This document shows, piece by piece, positions 20,856-31,205 of a stretch of 64,000 bases of DNA. The notes beneath the pieces were generated by a model. The model saw only the letters and a program-made list of their open reading frames with translations. It was not told the DNA's origin and did no database searches. The DNA is from Schistosoma haematobium (lineage: Eukaryota; Platyhelminthes; Trematoda; Strigeidida; Schistosomatidae). Position numbers and translations under genes: made by a program. The stretch is taken from NCBI RefSeq assembly GCF_000699445.3, contig NC_067196.1, positions 76,932,364 to 76,996,363 on the forward strand. Direction: 5' to 3'. The first letter of the stretch is position 1, and each line of letters opens with the position of its first letter.

Positions 20856-21656
20856 TCTTGTAGAGTATAAAATAATATCTGATATATTAACAATTCAACA
20901 ATCAACTAACCTATAAAGATATCGTTGTTGTTGGGTATTTTGTTAAAGAAATGTCTAAAGACAAATATAATAATTAGTTACATTTGAAGTAGAAAAGAAA
21001 TTAGTCTCATAATAAATACTTTCTAAGTAGAATCATTTGTTTTTAGTAGGAAACAAAAAGAATATCAAAAGAAGAAGAAGAATTGGTAATATCTGGTTAA
21101 TTACTTTGTTAATAAAATGAATTTCATTCAAAGAAAAAAAACAATCATTAAAGTTTTTCAAGGCAACTAATATATATTCTTAATCAGACTTCATACCATC
21201 TAAGTTATTTAATATTAACTTATAGTATCTATTATACAGTAATATCAAATAGTATTTCATGTATGTTTTTGCTATATCCGTTTAAGAGAAAGAATAACTA
21301 AGTTACTAAGGTGTATTGTATATATTACGTGTGTATATATACAATTTTCAAGTACATTATCTGCAACATTAATTATGTTACTTGCATAGTTCTTTTAGCT
21401 TTTTGGTTTTGAGAATACATTCTTATTACAAATGTGGATGCAGTTTTGGCGAAAACGTATTAATAAAATGTTAAATATAATAATAAATGTTGAATGAATG
21501 AAAATGGAAAGGGAATTTCTGATGTTCTTTTTGTTTTACTAAATTCCATAAGCAGTTATAAAGCACCGTGAAGAAAAAAGCAAACAAGAACAACAACAAA
21601 TATCAAATTATGGGGAATGTTAATCTCTAATTGATAATAATTACATTCCTATGGCT
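20856..21656. other. unannotated AT-rich stretch
   Basis: No coding signal or paired repeat; a short GAAGAAGAAGAA run near 21068. Confidence 0.5.
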
Positions 21657-22565
21657 TCAGTTATATGTAGGAGATGCGGACGAACTCCATTAGGAAATGA
21701 TGGAGATACACGATAGATCACTCGAAACGATTCCGATTTATCTATATTATATGACCGACGTTAATTTACCTTAGATGAATATCTATAATAGATTCCCTCC
21801 CAATGTCTATTCTACAGGAGTTCAACACAACTCAGATCAAGAACACGTGGTTATCCTGACCACAACGTAATTATATTTCCACAGCAAAACCCGACACAAT
21901 CCAACAACAATGAACAATCAATAATAAGTGAGTAATAATATTGATGATAGGGGAATATATAACTCGTCTGACACTTGTCAGACTATCTACATGTCTGACT
22001 AAACAGACAACCAATCATTATCATTCTCGCCCATACATCACTTTCTTATAAACTGAACGTTCAGTTCAGAGAAATATGTGTATGAAATTATTATTATTAT
22101 TATTATTATTACTATGGAGGTATACGATAGATCACTCGAAATGATTCCGATTTATCTACATTATGACCGCTATCAATTAGATGTGCCAAGATAGAATTTT
22201 GCATTGTTTCTTATCTGATCCTTCATAAACCATGCTGGTAGATGTTCACTCATTCGTTGGTTAAGTCGCGTGGTAATACGCCCGATGTAGCTATCTCTAC
22301 AGGAGCAGCTGAATTTGTAAATGCACAGTGAGGAGGCCAACTGAAGTAACTTATCCTTTGTTTGAATAAACATCACTGGTTGACTCGAGAAAGTCAATCC
22401 AAGATTGTCTGAGTAGAATTTCCGGCTAATTACTTTCATTAACCTATCTTTCAGAGTATCGCTAGCCACATACCCGTTGAATGGTAGTTTCATGTATAAA
22501 TGTTTCTTTCGAACAGTTGAAATCTCCGACTTTTTCATATTATACATGTACTTCTTAATGAACAT
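21657..22565 (-). pseudogene. Penelope-like element, C-terminal part with GIY-YIG, interrupted
   Basis: Minus strand. From 22565: KKHLYMKLPFNGYVASDTLKD (connector after the reverse transcriptase), CIYKFSCSCRDSYIGR (both halves of the GIY-YIG motif with Cys residues), LNQRMSEHLPAWFMKDQIRN; then after a frameshift NSILAHLIDSGHNVDKSESF and RVIYRIPP to about 22113. Here the coding sequence stops at an (ATT)n tract and 355 bp of non-coding DNA. It resumes at 21756 by repeating DKSESFRVIYR and continues to LLHITEAIGM (21660). So a ~57-bp coding segment is duplicated on both sides of the insert. The domain would nick target DNA. Confidence 0.75.
21757..22267 (+). repeat. left arm of a 511-bp near-perfect inverted repeat
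   Basis: The reverse complement of 22583-23093 with only about three differences by eye (e.g. CATTCGTTGG/CACTCGTTGG; TTTACC/TTTAAC). It holds the (ATT)n tract, the perfect palindrome AACTGAACGTTCAGTT, the hairpin GTCTGACACTTGTCAGAC-like, and the end of the PLE GIY-YIG coding region. The 315-bp spacer 22268-22582 is single-copy and encodes the SYIGR part. Confidence 0.9.
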
Positions 22566-22582
22566 ACTGGGGTGTACTACCA

Positions 22583-23093
22583 GACATAACCAACGAGTGA
22601 GTGAACATCTACCAGCATGGTTTATGAAGGATCAGATAAGAAACAATGCAAAATTCTATCTTGGCACATCTAATTGATAGCGGTCATAATGTAGATAAAT
22701 CGGAATCATTTCGAGTGATCTATCGTATACCTCCATAGTAATAATAATAATAATAATAATAATTTCATACACATATTTCTCTGAACTGAACGTTCAGTTT
22801 ATAAGAAAGTGATGTATGGGCGAGAATGATAATGATTGGTTGTCTGTTTAGTCAGACATGTAGATAGTCTGACAAGTGTCAGACGAGTTATATATTCCCC
22901 TATCATCAATATTATTACTCACTTATTATTGATTGTTCATTGTTGTTGGATTGTGTCGGGTTTTGCTGTGGAAATATAATTACGTTGTGGTCAGGATAAC
23001 CACGTGTTCTTGATCTGAGTTGTGTTGAACTCCTGTAGAATAGACATTGGGAGGGAATCTATTATAGATATTCATCTAAGTTAAATTAACGTC
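22583..23093 (-). repeat. right arm of the 511-bp inverted repeat
   Basis: Mirror of 21757-22267. A plus-strand ORF (22477-22677) crosses from spacer to this arm and repeats the same protein end as the minus-strand ORF (SEHLPAWFMKDQIRNNAKF), as expected for an inverted duplication. Near-identity implies a young event or gene conversion; an assembly foldback artefact must also be considered. Confidence 0.9.
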
Positions 23094-23836
23094 CCATACG
23101 TGAAAACGTAGAAACCCAACCGTTATAACATTAGACGTGGTAAAACAGAGCGTTATAACAGAAAGATACATAGAATGGTAGTTATCTCAATTTCGATAGC
23201 TTTTGTCCAATCAGTTACAAACAGGAACTTGTCAAAACACTGTTTCACAGAACAGAAAGAATATGGACTGTCGATACACTAGAAGAGGAAGTTAAGAATG
23301 TTAGAAAATGTTTAAAGAACAACGGATACCCACTGAAATTTATTGAGAAAAATGAAAAACGCAAAGAAACTACAGCAAGTATGAAACCTATTTTTATTCA
23401 ACTCAAATTCTAAGGTAGTGCTATCACAGGGTCAATTAATATGAGACTAAAAACTGCATTGATAAGAACTTATCCTGCAGCTAAATTCATTAACCTGTCT
23501 AAAACAACATGTTCTTTAACACAATCAAAGGTCGATAGATATCCCTATCATGTTACCACCAAATGTGTATACAAATCTGCCAAAGCAGTCACATTGCTAG
23601 AACAGAGAGGAGGATTAAAAGCATTCAGCAATGCCATCGCAAGACATCTCCCTGACACAGGATATGAAAACCATATAAAATTTGCCAAAGTGATAGTAAC
23701 CAAACATCTAAAACCAGATCTACTTTCAGTTGCTTCATTACACAATCATCTAATGTTTGTTAATTCAATGAGTTCTAATCACTATTTCAATGTCCTGGAA
23801 CTTTCCCTCCCATACTTTATTTATCCGAAACAATAA
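23094..23836 (+). pseudogene. Penelope-like element, RT thumb/connector and GIY-YIG relic
   Basis: Plus strand, several frames. About 23235-23410: FHRTERIWTVDTLEEEVKNV, CLKNNGYPLKFIEKNEK, the RT-to-connector part of PLE proteins. After a stop near 23411, MRLKTALIRTYPAAKFINLS, KVDRYPYHVTTKCVYK (entry to the GIY-YIG domain), then FSNAIARHLPDTGYENHIKF (the His helix), and HLKPDLLSVASLHNHLMFVN. The segment that should hold YIG is missing, so a deletion took place around 23580-23600. Orientation is opposite to the PLE at 21657-22565. Confidence 0.65.
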
Positions 23837-23959
23837 TTTTTATGACCTTACTAACTCCATCGGAATCTTCGTTACATCATGATACACATATATTCATCCT
23901 TAATCATTCTCTTATGTATAAGTATGTCAATATCTGTAATAACGTTGATTTTCAAATAT

Positions 23960-24025
23960 TTTAGGTTGTAAACAGCTGATGAGAACCTAACGAAATAAAG
24001 TCGATTCATACTGTTCTGCACCAAT
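23960..24025 (+). ncRNA. hammerhead-like motif in a PLE-type 3' tail
   Basis: GTAAACAGCTGATGAGAACC followed by TAACGAAATAAAGTCG: CTGATGA, GAAA and GTC occur in the right order and spacing for a minimal hammerhead with a two-base-pair stem III. Stem I could be AACAG against CTGTT. Stem II is poor: only one sure pair. A related block is at 31120-31205. PLEs are known to carry hammerheads with tiny stem III; whether this one folds is unproven. Confidence 0.35.
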
Positions 24026-24326
24026 CTTTGGTCTTTCTCTCTTTAAAATAATTTACAATAATTGACACAGTTACAGTTTAACTTTAAAACAGAAAGTTTA
24101 GATTAAATGATTTTGTTAAAGAGTTAAATATTAAATGATCAAATAAATAGGCCAATTCTTATTACATATTTTAGGTCAATTGAGAAATGAATTTGACACA
24201 CTACATAATCCATTTGTTTCAGCTCTCTTGTTAATAAAAATTGAGTTTAAAATAGACTGAACATCTGAATTTTATATGAATATCATTAATAAAAGTATGA
24301 ATTATGAGTAAAACAAGCTGATTTTT
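24026..24326. other. unannotated AT-rich stretch
   Basis: Nothing recognisable; ends with the possible target site of the following MITE. Confidence 0.5.
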
Positions 24327-24617
24327 GGTGAGACTATAATTAATGGACGACATTTGAGCAACGCTAAAGTGATTTTGAGAATGTCTACGCGTAATAAACA
24401 GTATTAAATGAGGGTTATAAATCAATGAAGTGAATTATAATTATGATTTACATTTGATGTTTAAGGTTAGCAATTAGATTAAAGGTTTTCATCACGAACT
24501 GATATCAGCTATAATACCAAAACTCTATTTATCTAAATGGATGAGTGATTTTCACACCGAAATCAGAGACCTGTTTTCTTATACCTGATTAGTTCGTCCA
24601 TAAATTATAGTCTTGCT
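24327..24617. mobile_element. Merlin-type MITE, copy 2
   Basis: About 291 bp, inverted relative to copy 1 (4986-5274) over its entire length. Ends GGTGAGAC and GTCTTGCT with TATAATTAATGGACGAC against TCGTCCATAAATTATA inside. Internal TTTCATCACGAACTGATATC and AATGGATGAGTG blocks are shared with the right end of 27058-27691. The flanks TGATTTTT and GAATCTTC are only weakly alike. Confidence 0.7.
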
Positions 24618-24932
24618 GAATCTTCTTGTCCTTTCTAATAAAACATAAGAAATATCATTAATGAATGTGAGAATAATTTTTAAAAATGTAATCATCTAGA
24701 AGCCTTTTTAGTCAAAATTTGAGAGTACCTCACAATGCTCACCCACAGAACTAAGAACTGCTTTAAATTTATATTCATAACTAACGGACACAATTTATTA
24801 CAGCTTAAATATTTTAATACGTTGTTCATTTACTATTTAATCCTAATCGATCTTTGCTATTTCGAATTTAGTTTTCTTTTTTTTTTTAAATAATCACCTG
24901 TTTTATGTTATGCTTTATTTTTTAACTTATAG
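24618..24932. other. unannotated AT-rich stretch
   Basis: No coding signal; one T-rich run near 24875. Confidence 0.5.
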
Positions 24933-25388
24933 CAACTATTCTACAACCAATTTCGATTATGGTTAGATTTTAGTTAAGCTCTCTTATTAACAGACAACAG
25001 TAACAGTTCGTATATTTCTTTGTACTGTTATGATTGCTAAATCATATGACAGACTCTAGCTAAAATGTTGGTTACTTAAATATCACTCGATGATTCGTTC
25101 TCCCCCCCTCTATGTATGTATGTACTCAAATCTTGTTATTACTCCTTAGTTTGCTTTGATGTGCTCTTATACAATTTGACAATAAATTTGCCTATGTAAT
25201 TGTCCGTATATACTTACTTATTCGCCTCTCCATTTCAAATTCGCTTGATGTGCTTATGGTTTGTGATCTTCTCTATCCCGCAATAAACTGTAGTTACAGC
25301 TTCTCATTTGCTTCTGATTTCAATTATCGTTGAGATTTATATTATAATAATTATCGAGGTGATAGATTAACGAAGCAGAGCCACTACA
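24933..25388. repeat. LTR-like dispersed repeat, copy 2
   Basis: Direct-orientation copy of 7002-7471 with few differences; ends GCCACTACA at 25388. Short indels distinguish the copies near the start (the first copy has an extra TGTTGTTAC; this one an extra TACTG). The high identity over unselected AT-rich DNA suggests fairly recent spread. Confidence 0.55.
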
Positions 25389-25394
25389 AATTAT

Positions 25395-25740
25395 CCACAG
25401 TTACAGTGCAAATTGTGCTACTGATGTCGACATATATAAGTAGTATGTATCATCAATCGAAAGTAAAATGGCTGGCGGCAGAAAATTAAGAATATCGAAG
25501 AGAACGACAACGGAGAGTGATTAGTGTGGAAACGAAGGAACAGTCAAATCTGAGACAACTGACATTTTGCAAATGAAGTCTTTACTGTATGGTTCTCATA
25601 TTTTACTAAATGATTCTGTAATTTTGTATTCAAATACACTTGGTTGTCCTCACTGGTGTTCTCCTGTACTAAAATAGTCATTTTTGAATAATGGTCCTCT
25701 TCTGTAATGGTGTTTCATTAGAAGTTTAAATGTATATTCA
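25395..25740 (+). repeat. dispersed repeat Q, copy 1
   Basis: Diverged match with 38545-38900: ACATATATAAGTAGTATGTA, AACGAAGGAACAGTC-like, CTCATATTTTACTAA and CTACAGCC/CTCCTGTA-like blocks in the same order. It follows directly upon the LTR-like repeat 24933-25388, so it may be retrotransposon interior. A short frame (MAGGRKLRISKRTTTES) is open but unrecognised. Confidence 0.4.
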
Positions 25741-26114
25741 AAACGTTATAAAATTTATAATATTCAAAATAGCATAATGTTAAACATGTTGATATAATCT
25801 AATCATACATTGACATTTTAAAATACTATTTATGAAAACAATGAATTGAAGAAATAACTAAATTCCTCGTAACAATTAACGAACTATTCTATCTTCATTA
25901 ATGGAATTTACTTGATAAACATATCAAGTAATAAGTAACTGCTAGTCATTATTATTCCATTTTAATAGATCCAGACAATATTTTGTTTTTTTTTCGAAGG
26001 TTTTTCATATTTTCAGTCATATACAAGATGTCTACAAGTAAACATAATACCCCTTTCATGCATAGTATTTTATACTTTAATATGAAACTTTTCTTTTGAA
26101 AAGTATTACGAAGA
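25741..26114. other. unannotated AT-rich stretch
   Basis: No feature recognised. Confidence 0.5.
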
Positions 26115-26275
26115 TTATCAGTATAGGGGTTGTGGAGATTATTAAGTTTTTAATTGACATCATGAATTGATTGATGTTAGACCACCATTGAAAACCTGGA
26201 AGCACTGGACGGTCGTTTCGTCCTATTGTGGGGCTCCTCAGCAGTACGCATCCACGATCCCGCTGTCGAGATTAT
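26115..26275 (-). repeat. SINE-B 3' half with near-intact hammerhead
   Basis: From GGGGTTGTGGAGATTATT to GCATCCACGATCCCGC. The ribozyme on the minus strand has CTGAGGA, GAAA, GTC and a six-pair stem I (GTACTG/CAGTGC with one G-T); stem II has a C-A mismatch (GCCC/GGAC). Truncated before the tRNA-like part. The ORF 26167-26364 reads through it and is spurious. Confidence 0.75.
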
Positions 26276-26427
26276 TACTACCTACATTTATACAAACTCC
26301 GTTAAATCTTTCAAGTGAAACATTAACTATAAGGATTCATAAGAAAACTATCGATGATAAGTAATTTCAATAGGTCCTACTAAAATAAATATAAAAAAAG
26401 GTTAAACCTGAGAAATTAATTACATTT

Positions 26428-26939
26428 TGCTTTAACTTGTGGCCTGTGTGCCCTGTTAATGTATAACGTAATGATACCGCCAATTAGACAGCAGTGAATT
26501 ATCGATCGGACGAATGACACATAAAACCCGTACGAGCAGTCTAGAGTCCTTATTGGTCCTGCTTCCTGCCTAGCCCAGCCAGTTAAGTCCATAACACTAA
26601 TCTCAGCTTCTGCAATATAAATCATTTATTTCAAACATACGGGGTTTATATACCAGTCAGACAGACCACATACTACCAATAAAATAGGAAACAACATTTA
26701 TACAAGATTTGACCAAATGTGGTTGTGAATGTGAGAGGTAGTAATTAATAGACAGGGCATAATTCGAGAATGGTAAATCGTATAATAATAGTTCATAGGT
26801 CAACATAAAGCTCATAATAAGAGGAATATAAATATGAATAGTTTAGTTATTTAACAATTATACGATAAAAATATGTGTGTAGTAAGTCCAGAAATAGATC
26901 CCAAAAGTTGTCATTCATTATGTTTATCGGGAAATAACA
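26428..26939. mobile_element. solo LTR, family L2, copy 1
   Basis: About 512 bp homologous to 53757-54270 and 32542-33024: CCTGTGTGCCCTG, CAGTCTAGAGTCC, GCTTCCTGCCTAGCCCAGCC, AATCATTTATTTCAAACA. Ends are TGCTTTAAC (TGTTATAAC in the better copy) and ATAACA. CATTT occurs at 26423-26427 and again at 26938-26942, giving a possible 5-bp target duplication overlapping the last bases. The minus ORF at 26416-26625 is within the LTR and is not taken as a gene. Confidence 0.65.
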
Positions 26940-27057
26940 TTTCTGTATTCACCGACTCTTCAACAAAACACAATTCCCTATTATACATTATACAATAATC
27001 TTTCTGGTGTTATGTTTTATTATAATTTTAACAGCATCATTTTCTATATAAGAAAAT

Positions 27058-27691
27058 TCGACCAAACTCTAATTTATGGATGACCTTTGAACGGATCTCA
27101 AGTGACCTTGATAAATATTATTCAATCAGCAAACAGCAAAAATATGTTATACAAAACCAAGGAAATAAAGTGGATACATTTCTTATATGTGGTTCAAAAA
27201 CTTGTCAAGGTTAGAAAGAGATTCAAAGGTTTTAAAATCGTAATGCATGCAGTAGAGGAAATCATCTATACGGCTACAGAATAGTCGGCCTCTGGAGCCA
27301 TGATAAGGTCACTAAAACTCTCTTAGCCTCGATCACATAGCTTCAATATTGTTTGTATGTACTCCGGTTGTTGAGTACACAAAATGCCACTTGTGGATAA
27401 CGACACGATGCACATAGCCAAGCTTATGTAGGAGTGTGTACGCTCTCCAATTATCCGTATATATTGTAGTACCTGGCTAAATCCAGTGATATTGGTGCTT
27501 TTATTATCCAGTTCGCGATAATTGTCATAATTTGCCTCAGTTAGGAATAATATATGGTGTTTTCATCACGATCTGACATCAGCTATAATGCCAGAAATCT
27601 ATTTAGCCAAATGGATGAAAGGCTTTCGGGCCCAAATCCGAGATCTGTTATCTTATAACTGACTGATTCGTCCGCAAATTATAGTCTCGCC
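27058..27691. mobile_element. Merlin DNA transposon, internally deleted but with transposase relic
   Basis: 634 bp with the same termini as the two MITEs: CGACCAAACTCTAATTTATG at the left and AATTATAGTCTCGCC at the right; the right 140 bp (TTTTCATCACGATCTGACAT; AATGGATGAAAGG) match MITE copy 2. Its middle carries the transposase relic at 27210-27480, which names the superfamily. A further Merlin-like end (AATTAGAGTCTCGCC) occurs at 27793-27808, so a second element may be nested or adjacent. Confidence 0.75.
27210..27480 (-). pseudogene. Merlin (IS1016-type) transposase, C-terminal relic
   Basis: Minus strand, from about 27464: IYTDNWRAYTLLHKLGYVHR, VVIHKWHFVYSTTGVHTNNI, EAM, stop, SRLREF; then in another frame SRIDDFLYCMHYDFKTF (27215-27285). 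TDxWRAY with the Asp, the VxH region, VHTNNIE with the catalytic Glu, and the WSRL helix are hallmarks of the DDE domain of IS1016/Merlin transposases. The stop replaces the conserved Trp (TGA for TGG). At least one frameshift follows. The N-terminal half is missing. Confidence 0.75.
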
Positions 27692-28812
27692 GTTTTATTT
27701 GTCATAGTCGCTCAATTATTACGTTTTGTACAAAATTCCTTGTGAACCCACCGCATGTTAGCATTAAGCACTGAAGTTGGCGCCGTAACCATGAAATTAG
27801 AGTCTCGCCGAAACTTCATATAAACTGTCATTAAAGCAAAGAAATTTATTTAAAGAAGTAAAGTTGAAATTAAAAATCTTGTATTAAATAAAATACCACA
27901 GTACTTTAAACAATAAACAATTAAATCTAGTTAAGAATAAATAATCTGAATAGATTTAATTCTAAAGTATTTCAAGGCATCTTAGAACAATTCTGATATT
28001 CATTCTGACAATATTCAGTGTAAAAACACTTTTTAGAAAGGAAAAAGATGTAAGACCAACTTAACGGAAATTCAATAGAAGTTTATCAAGGGAAATAATT
28101 TGCAAAAATTCACAATAATCTAAGTAAAAGTCAGTCAATGGAATATTTTTTTAGTCGGTAAATTGACCGGAAATATCGCAATAATATATTCAATCGTAAT
28201 TGATTAGTTTCTTTTTCTTATTTTGCGGCACAATTATACTTATCTAGTTTGGAAAAGTTAATTCGTTTATATTGAAATATTATACCTGTCTTAAAACATA
28301 ATAGTTACATTCAAGTGAATCAAGATAACTAAAAAATGAACAAATGTAACATACAGGTTTTCTATTTTTTTTGTCTTGTTATTGAAAAAAATATACTAGG
28401 CAAATATTAACGTCTATCAGATGAGTTGATTAGTAGAACATAATTGCGAAGTAATGTATTACACTATTGTTATTATTTGATAAATTCATGTTCTAATGGT
28501 GTTAATTCTGCGTAATCACTAGACCAAAATTAAATTTAACTTTATTTTGTGTATTATTTTATATTACTTATTAATATTAAGTAACTAATGATATTATTAT
28601 ACATTTTTGTGCATTCAGTTATTTGTCTATTCGATCAGTATTATATAACTACATATTTAGAGTGACAATTGAATTACAATGTATAAATTTGAAATAATCC
28701 AAGTTCCATGTGTACGGAAACTAATGAACCTAAAGACAACAAAACAGAGAGCAGAATTAATTTACATTTGATTTTTTAAATATAAAGGATTCTCATGCTT
28801 GGTTAACACTCA
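27692..28812. other. AT-rich stretch with a stray Merlin end
   Basis: AATTAGAGTCTCGCC at 27793-27808 repeats a Merlin terminus. The rest is unrecognised. Confidence 0.45.
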
Positions 28813-29318
28813 CATAAACACAAAAATATTGGTACAAGGAGGCAACAAATAGATATGCGCCACATAAATCATTCACTTTTTGTGAGGCCCGGGATACTGC
28901 TCGGGTGTACAAACCGAAGCAGGTGGTTTTCTTAGGACACTACACTCGGAGCCTTTGACCTAAAAGTTTGACTCACAAGACAGTGCAGCAACTTCAGAAG
29001 ATCCAGTCCCATGGTATCCGGTGACCAACAATAGGTTCATACGCCATTTGTTCGCTCAGGATCCTGATGTCCATGTGCACCATTGGTTTAGAATCAGCGT
29101 TTCCCAACTCCCACAGGTGGACTCTGTGTCCATTAACCTGGTTAAATCACTGAACATTCACTTTTCGTCCCCTCAATCTCGTAAATAACAGTGATACTGT
29201 GTGAAGACAGTGACTAGGACTTCCCTGACAGTGACTTTATCTGCGTAGCAATATGAGAACATTTGGAGAGGGAGAGCTAACTCTCCTCGTTTTCGGCCGT
29301 ACCAGGACATTTGGGGGC
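28813..29318 (-). mobile_element. non-autonomous RTE derivative, copy 2
   Basis: Minus strand: starts GCCCCCAAATGTCCTGGTAC at 29318, nearly identical to copy 1 (20325-20850) for about 400 bp of 5' UTR, and switches after CCCGGGCCTCACA to the RTE 3' end (TGTGGCGCATAT, GTACCAATATTT; compare 46830-46875). The switch point is the same as in copy 1. The short repeat ACTCA at 28808-28812 and 29319-29323 may be a target duplication. Confidence 0.75.
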
Positions 29319-29667
29319 ACTCAAAATTTTTGAAGATTTCTTCGACTTGTTATCGAGGGCTTGGTACTAAATTTCCGATCATAGAACATTAAATACCAGA
29401 TCCGTGTTTCAATGTTTCCGCGAAAATTTTTAATGCAACCGAAGTTTTTTTATGTCATTTATTTCAGGTTCAAATTAAACGATGCACATATATTTAGTAG
29501 AGAAAATGATTTTACTGAATCAATAAAGTAGCATAAGTTTACCGAAAAAAATAACATTATGAAGGTTTTTTTTTCATTCAGAAAGGGAGTAAGATTTTTT
29601 CAAATGCATCTACCTCCCACAATTTTATATCATTTTTTAGTGAGGGTTTGGCGCCTACTATTTAATC
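29319..29667. other. unannotated stretch
   Basis: No feature recognised. Confidence 0.5.
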
Positions 29668-30005
29668 AGACTATGATCTCAATCGAAAACCCAACGATCT
29701 CCAAAACTCCATACTAACAATTACCATGTAGTCACTAGTGACTGTCTTCGAGTGTCAATTCTTGGAGTTATAGTGAAAAGTCGTGACCAGTAAGATTAAT
29801 CCGTGTCGGATAGGGATAGGTATCTACTTCAGAAAATCGAAAATAGTCACGAAGTATCGTGGATCGGTTAAAGTTAGACATCGACACCTTCACATACTAG
29901 GATGAGACGGCAATCCTGTGCTTTCAGGTTTTTAATTGTGGTCTAACAGTGATCGATTCATGATTGCAATCAATACTCAACAATTTTCAAAACCCCATAC
30001 TGATA
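29668..30005 (+). repeat. SINE-B, plus orientation, tandem junction and deleted core
   Basis: 29668-29710 is the 3' end of one unit (ATCTCCAAAACTCCATACT); the next unit starts at about 29718 with GTAGTCACTAGTGACTG and runs to a new 3' end at 30005. The tRNA-like part and the CTGANGA half of the ribozyme are lost, with ATACTAGGATGAGACGGC left over. Confidence 0.65.
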
Positions 30006-30699
30006 TTTCTTATAAGTTGGAAAATTCAATATGGAATATCAATATGCTTTCATTTAAATTATTTTGAGATGTCTGACAAAAATAGCCTTGACGACGCATC
30101 GCGCTGTTACGATTCTTTAGCAAGATAGAATTCGACACCTGTCTTTTAAAAAAAATGGATCTCAAGGATTTTAGTAATATTAGAATATTATAACCAACAA
30201 CTTACACAAAAAACTAATATTTTCCTTACTTCATATAAATTGTAGGATAAAACGAAATGCTACATCGAGACCTAACTAAATATTCTATTAGGACTAAAGC
30301 ACAATTACGGGATCTATTATTTTACGTACATACTGACATGTAAGTTCAATCTTTTATTATTTCAGGGCATAAGAAAAAGGTTATTTGTAATGAGAGTGCC
30401 GAGGAAAGGGCTCGATTGAATATCCAGACTACTTGTTTTTGCCATTTAGATATTTCAACAACTTACCTTCTTTTTGTTTGTTTTTACATATCATCATGAC
30501 TATTAATCACATAATCTGTTCAGATGTATTTATGAAAAATCTACGATTTCTCGCTGCACAGGTTAGAAAAACGTACAGCCAGTGACATAGTGGTGGCTCG
30601 TAATATGCAGTGAAAAATGAACATTATTCTGATATCAATTCTTGAACTGTTAACATCTATCCGACGACCACTCAATAATTATCGTCAGGATCAATCAAG
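30006..30699. other. unannotated AT-rich stretch
   Basis: No coding signal or repeat recognised. Confidence 0.5.
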
Positions 30700-30769
30700 A
30701 AGGAAACTTGCTGAAATACTTTGTACTGAGAGTTCTATATTGTACCAAAAATGTAATACTGAATAAAGC

Positions 30770-30806
<37 letters not shown>
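30700..30806 (+). repeat. possible retroelement 3' end with (AAT)12 tail
   Basis: GTAATACTGAATAAAGCT, with AATAAA, leads straight into a pure (AAT)n run (30771-30806). This arrangement is usual for 3' ends of non-LTR elements with simple-repeat tails. No coding sequence upstream is recognised. Confidence 0.4.
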
Positions 30807-30807
<1 letters not shown>

Positions 30808-31119
30808 TAACCTTAACTTTTTCTTCCAGAAATTTTACATTTAAGATTTACTCAATCAAAATACTGTTTTAAAAAAGGTTTATTAAACTATGTCATTATA
30901 TACAAGATTCTCATTAACTTTAAGTACTAACTAACTTGATGGAAATTTGTTTCTGTAAATTTTCGGTTTTCGACCTAGAGACATTAGAAATGATTCTAGA
31001 AAAACTCATTATTAGTTTCTATAGTTTCAATTCATTTCTACCTTTGTTATACCATACTGATGTACAGTCATAACAACTTCCAACTAGTTTCTTTTGTTTA
31101 AGTAGTTTGAACCCATTTT
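30807..31119. other. unannotated AT-rich stretch
   Basis: Nothing recognised. Confidence 0.5.
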
Positions 31120-31205
31120 GTAATTACGCTTTTAAAATGTTACAGATGGTAAGCAGCTAACGAGAACCAAACGAAATAGAATGAATTCATGATATTCTAC
31201 CCAAA
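31120..31205 (+). repeat. PLE-type 3' tail, degenerate partner of 23960-24025
   Basis: GGTAAGCAGCTAACGAGAAC then CAAACGAAATAGAATGAATT aligns with 23970-24010 over about 60 bp. The hammerhead-like core is damaged here (CTAACGA for CTGATGA; GAATG for AAGTC). Confidence 0.45.

Noticed and set aside
30771..30806. (AAT)n tracts as possible CRISPR-like or satellite arrays (also 14479, 22086, 22738, 57021)
   Set aside because: Simple microsatellites without spacers or longer periodicity; no CRISPR is expected in an animal genome.
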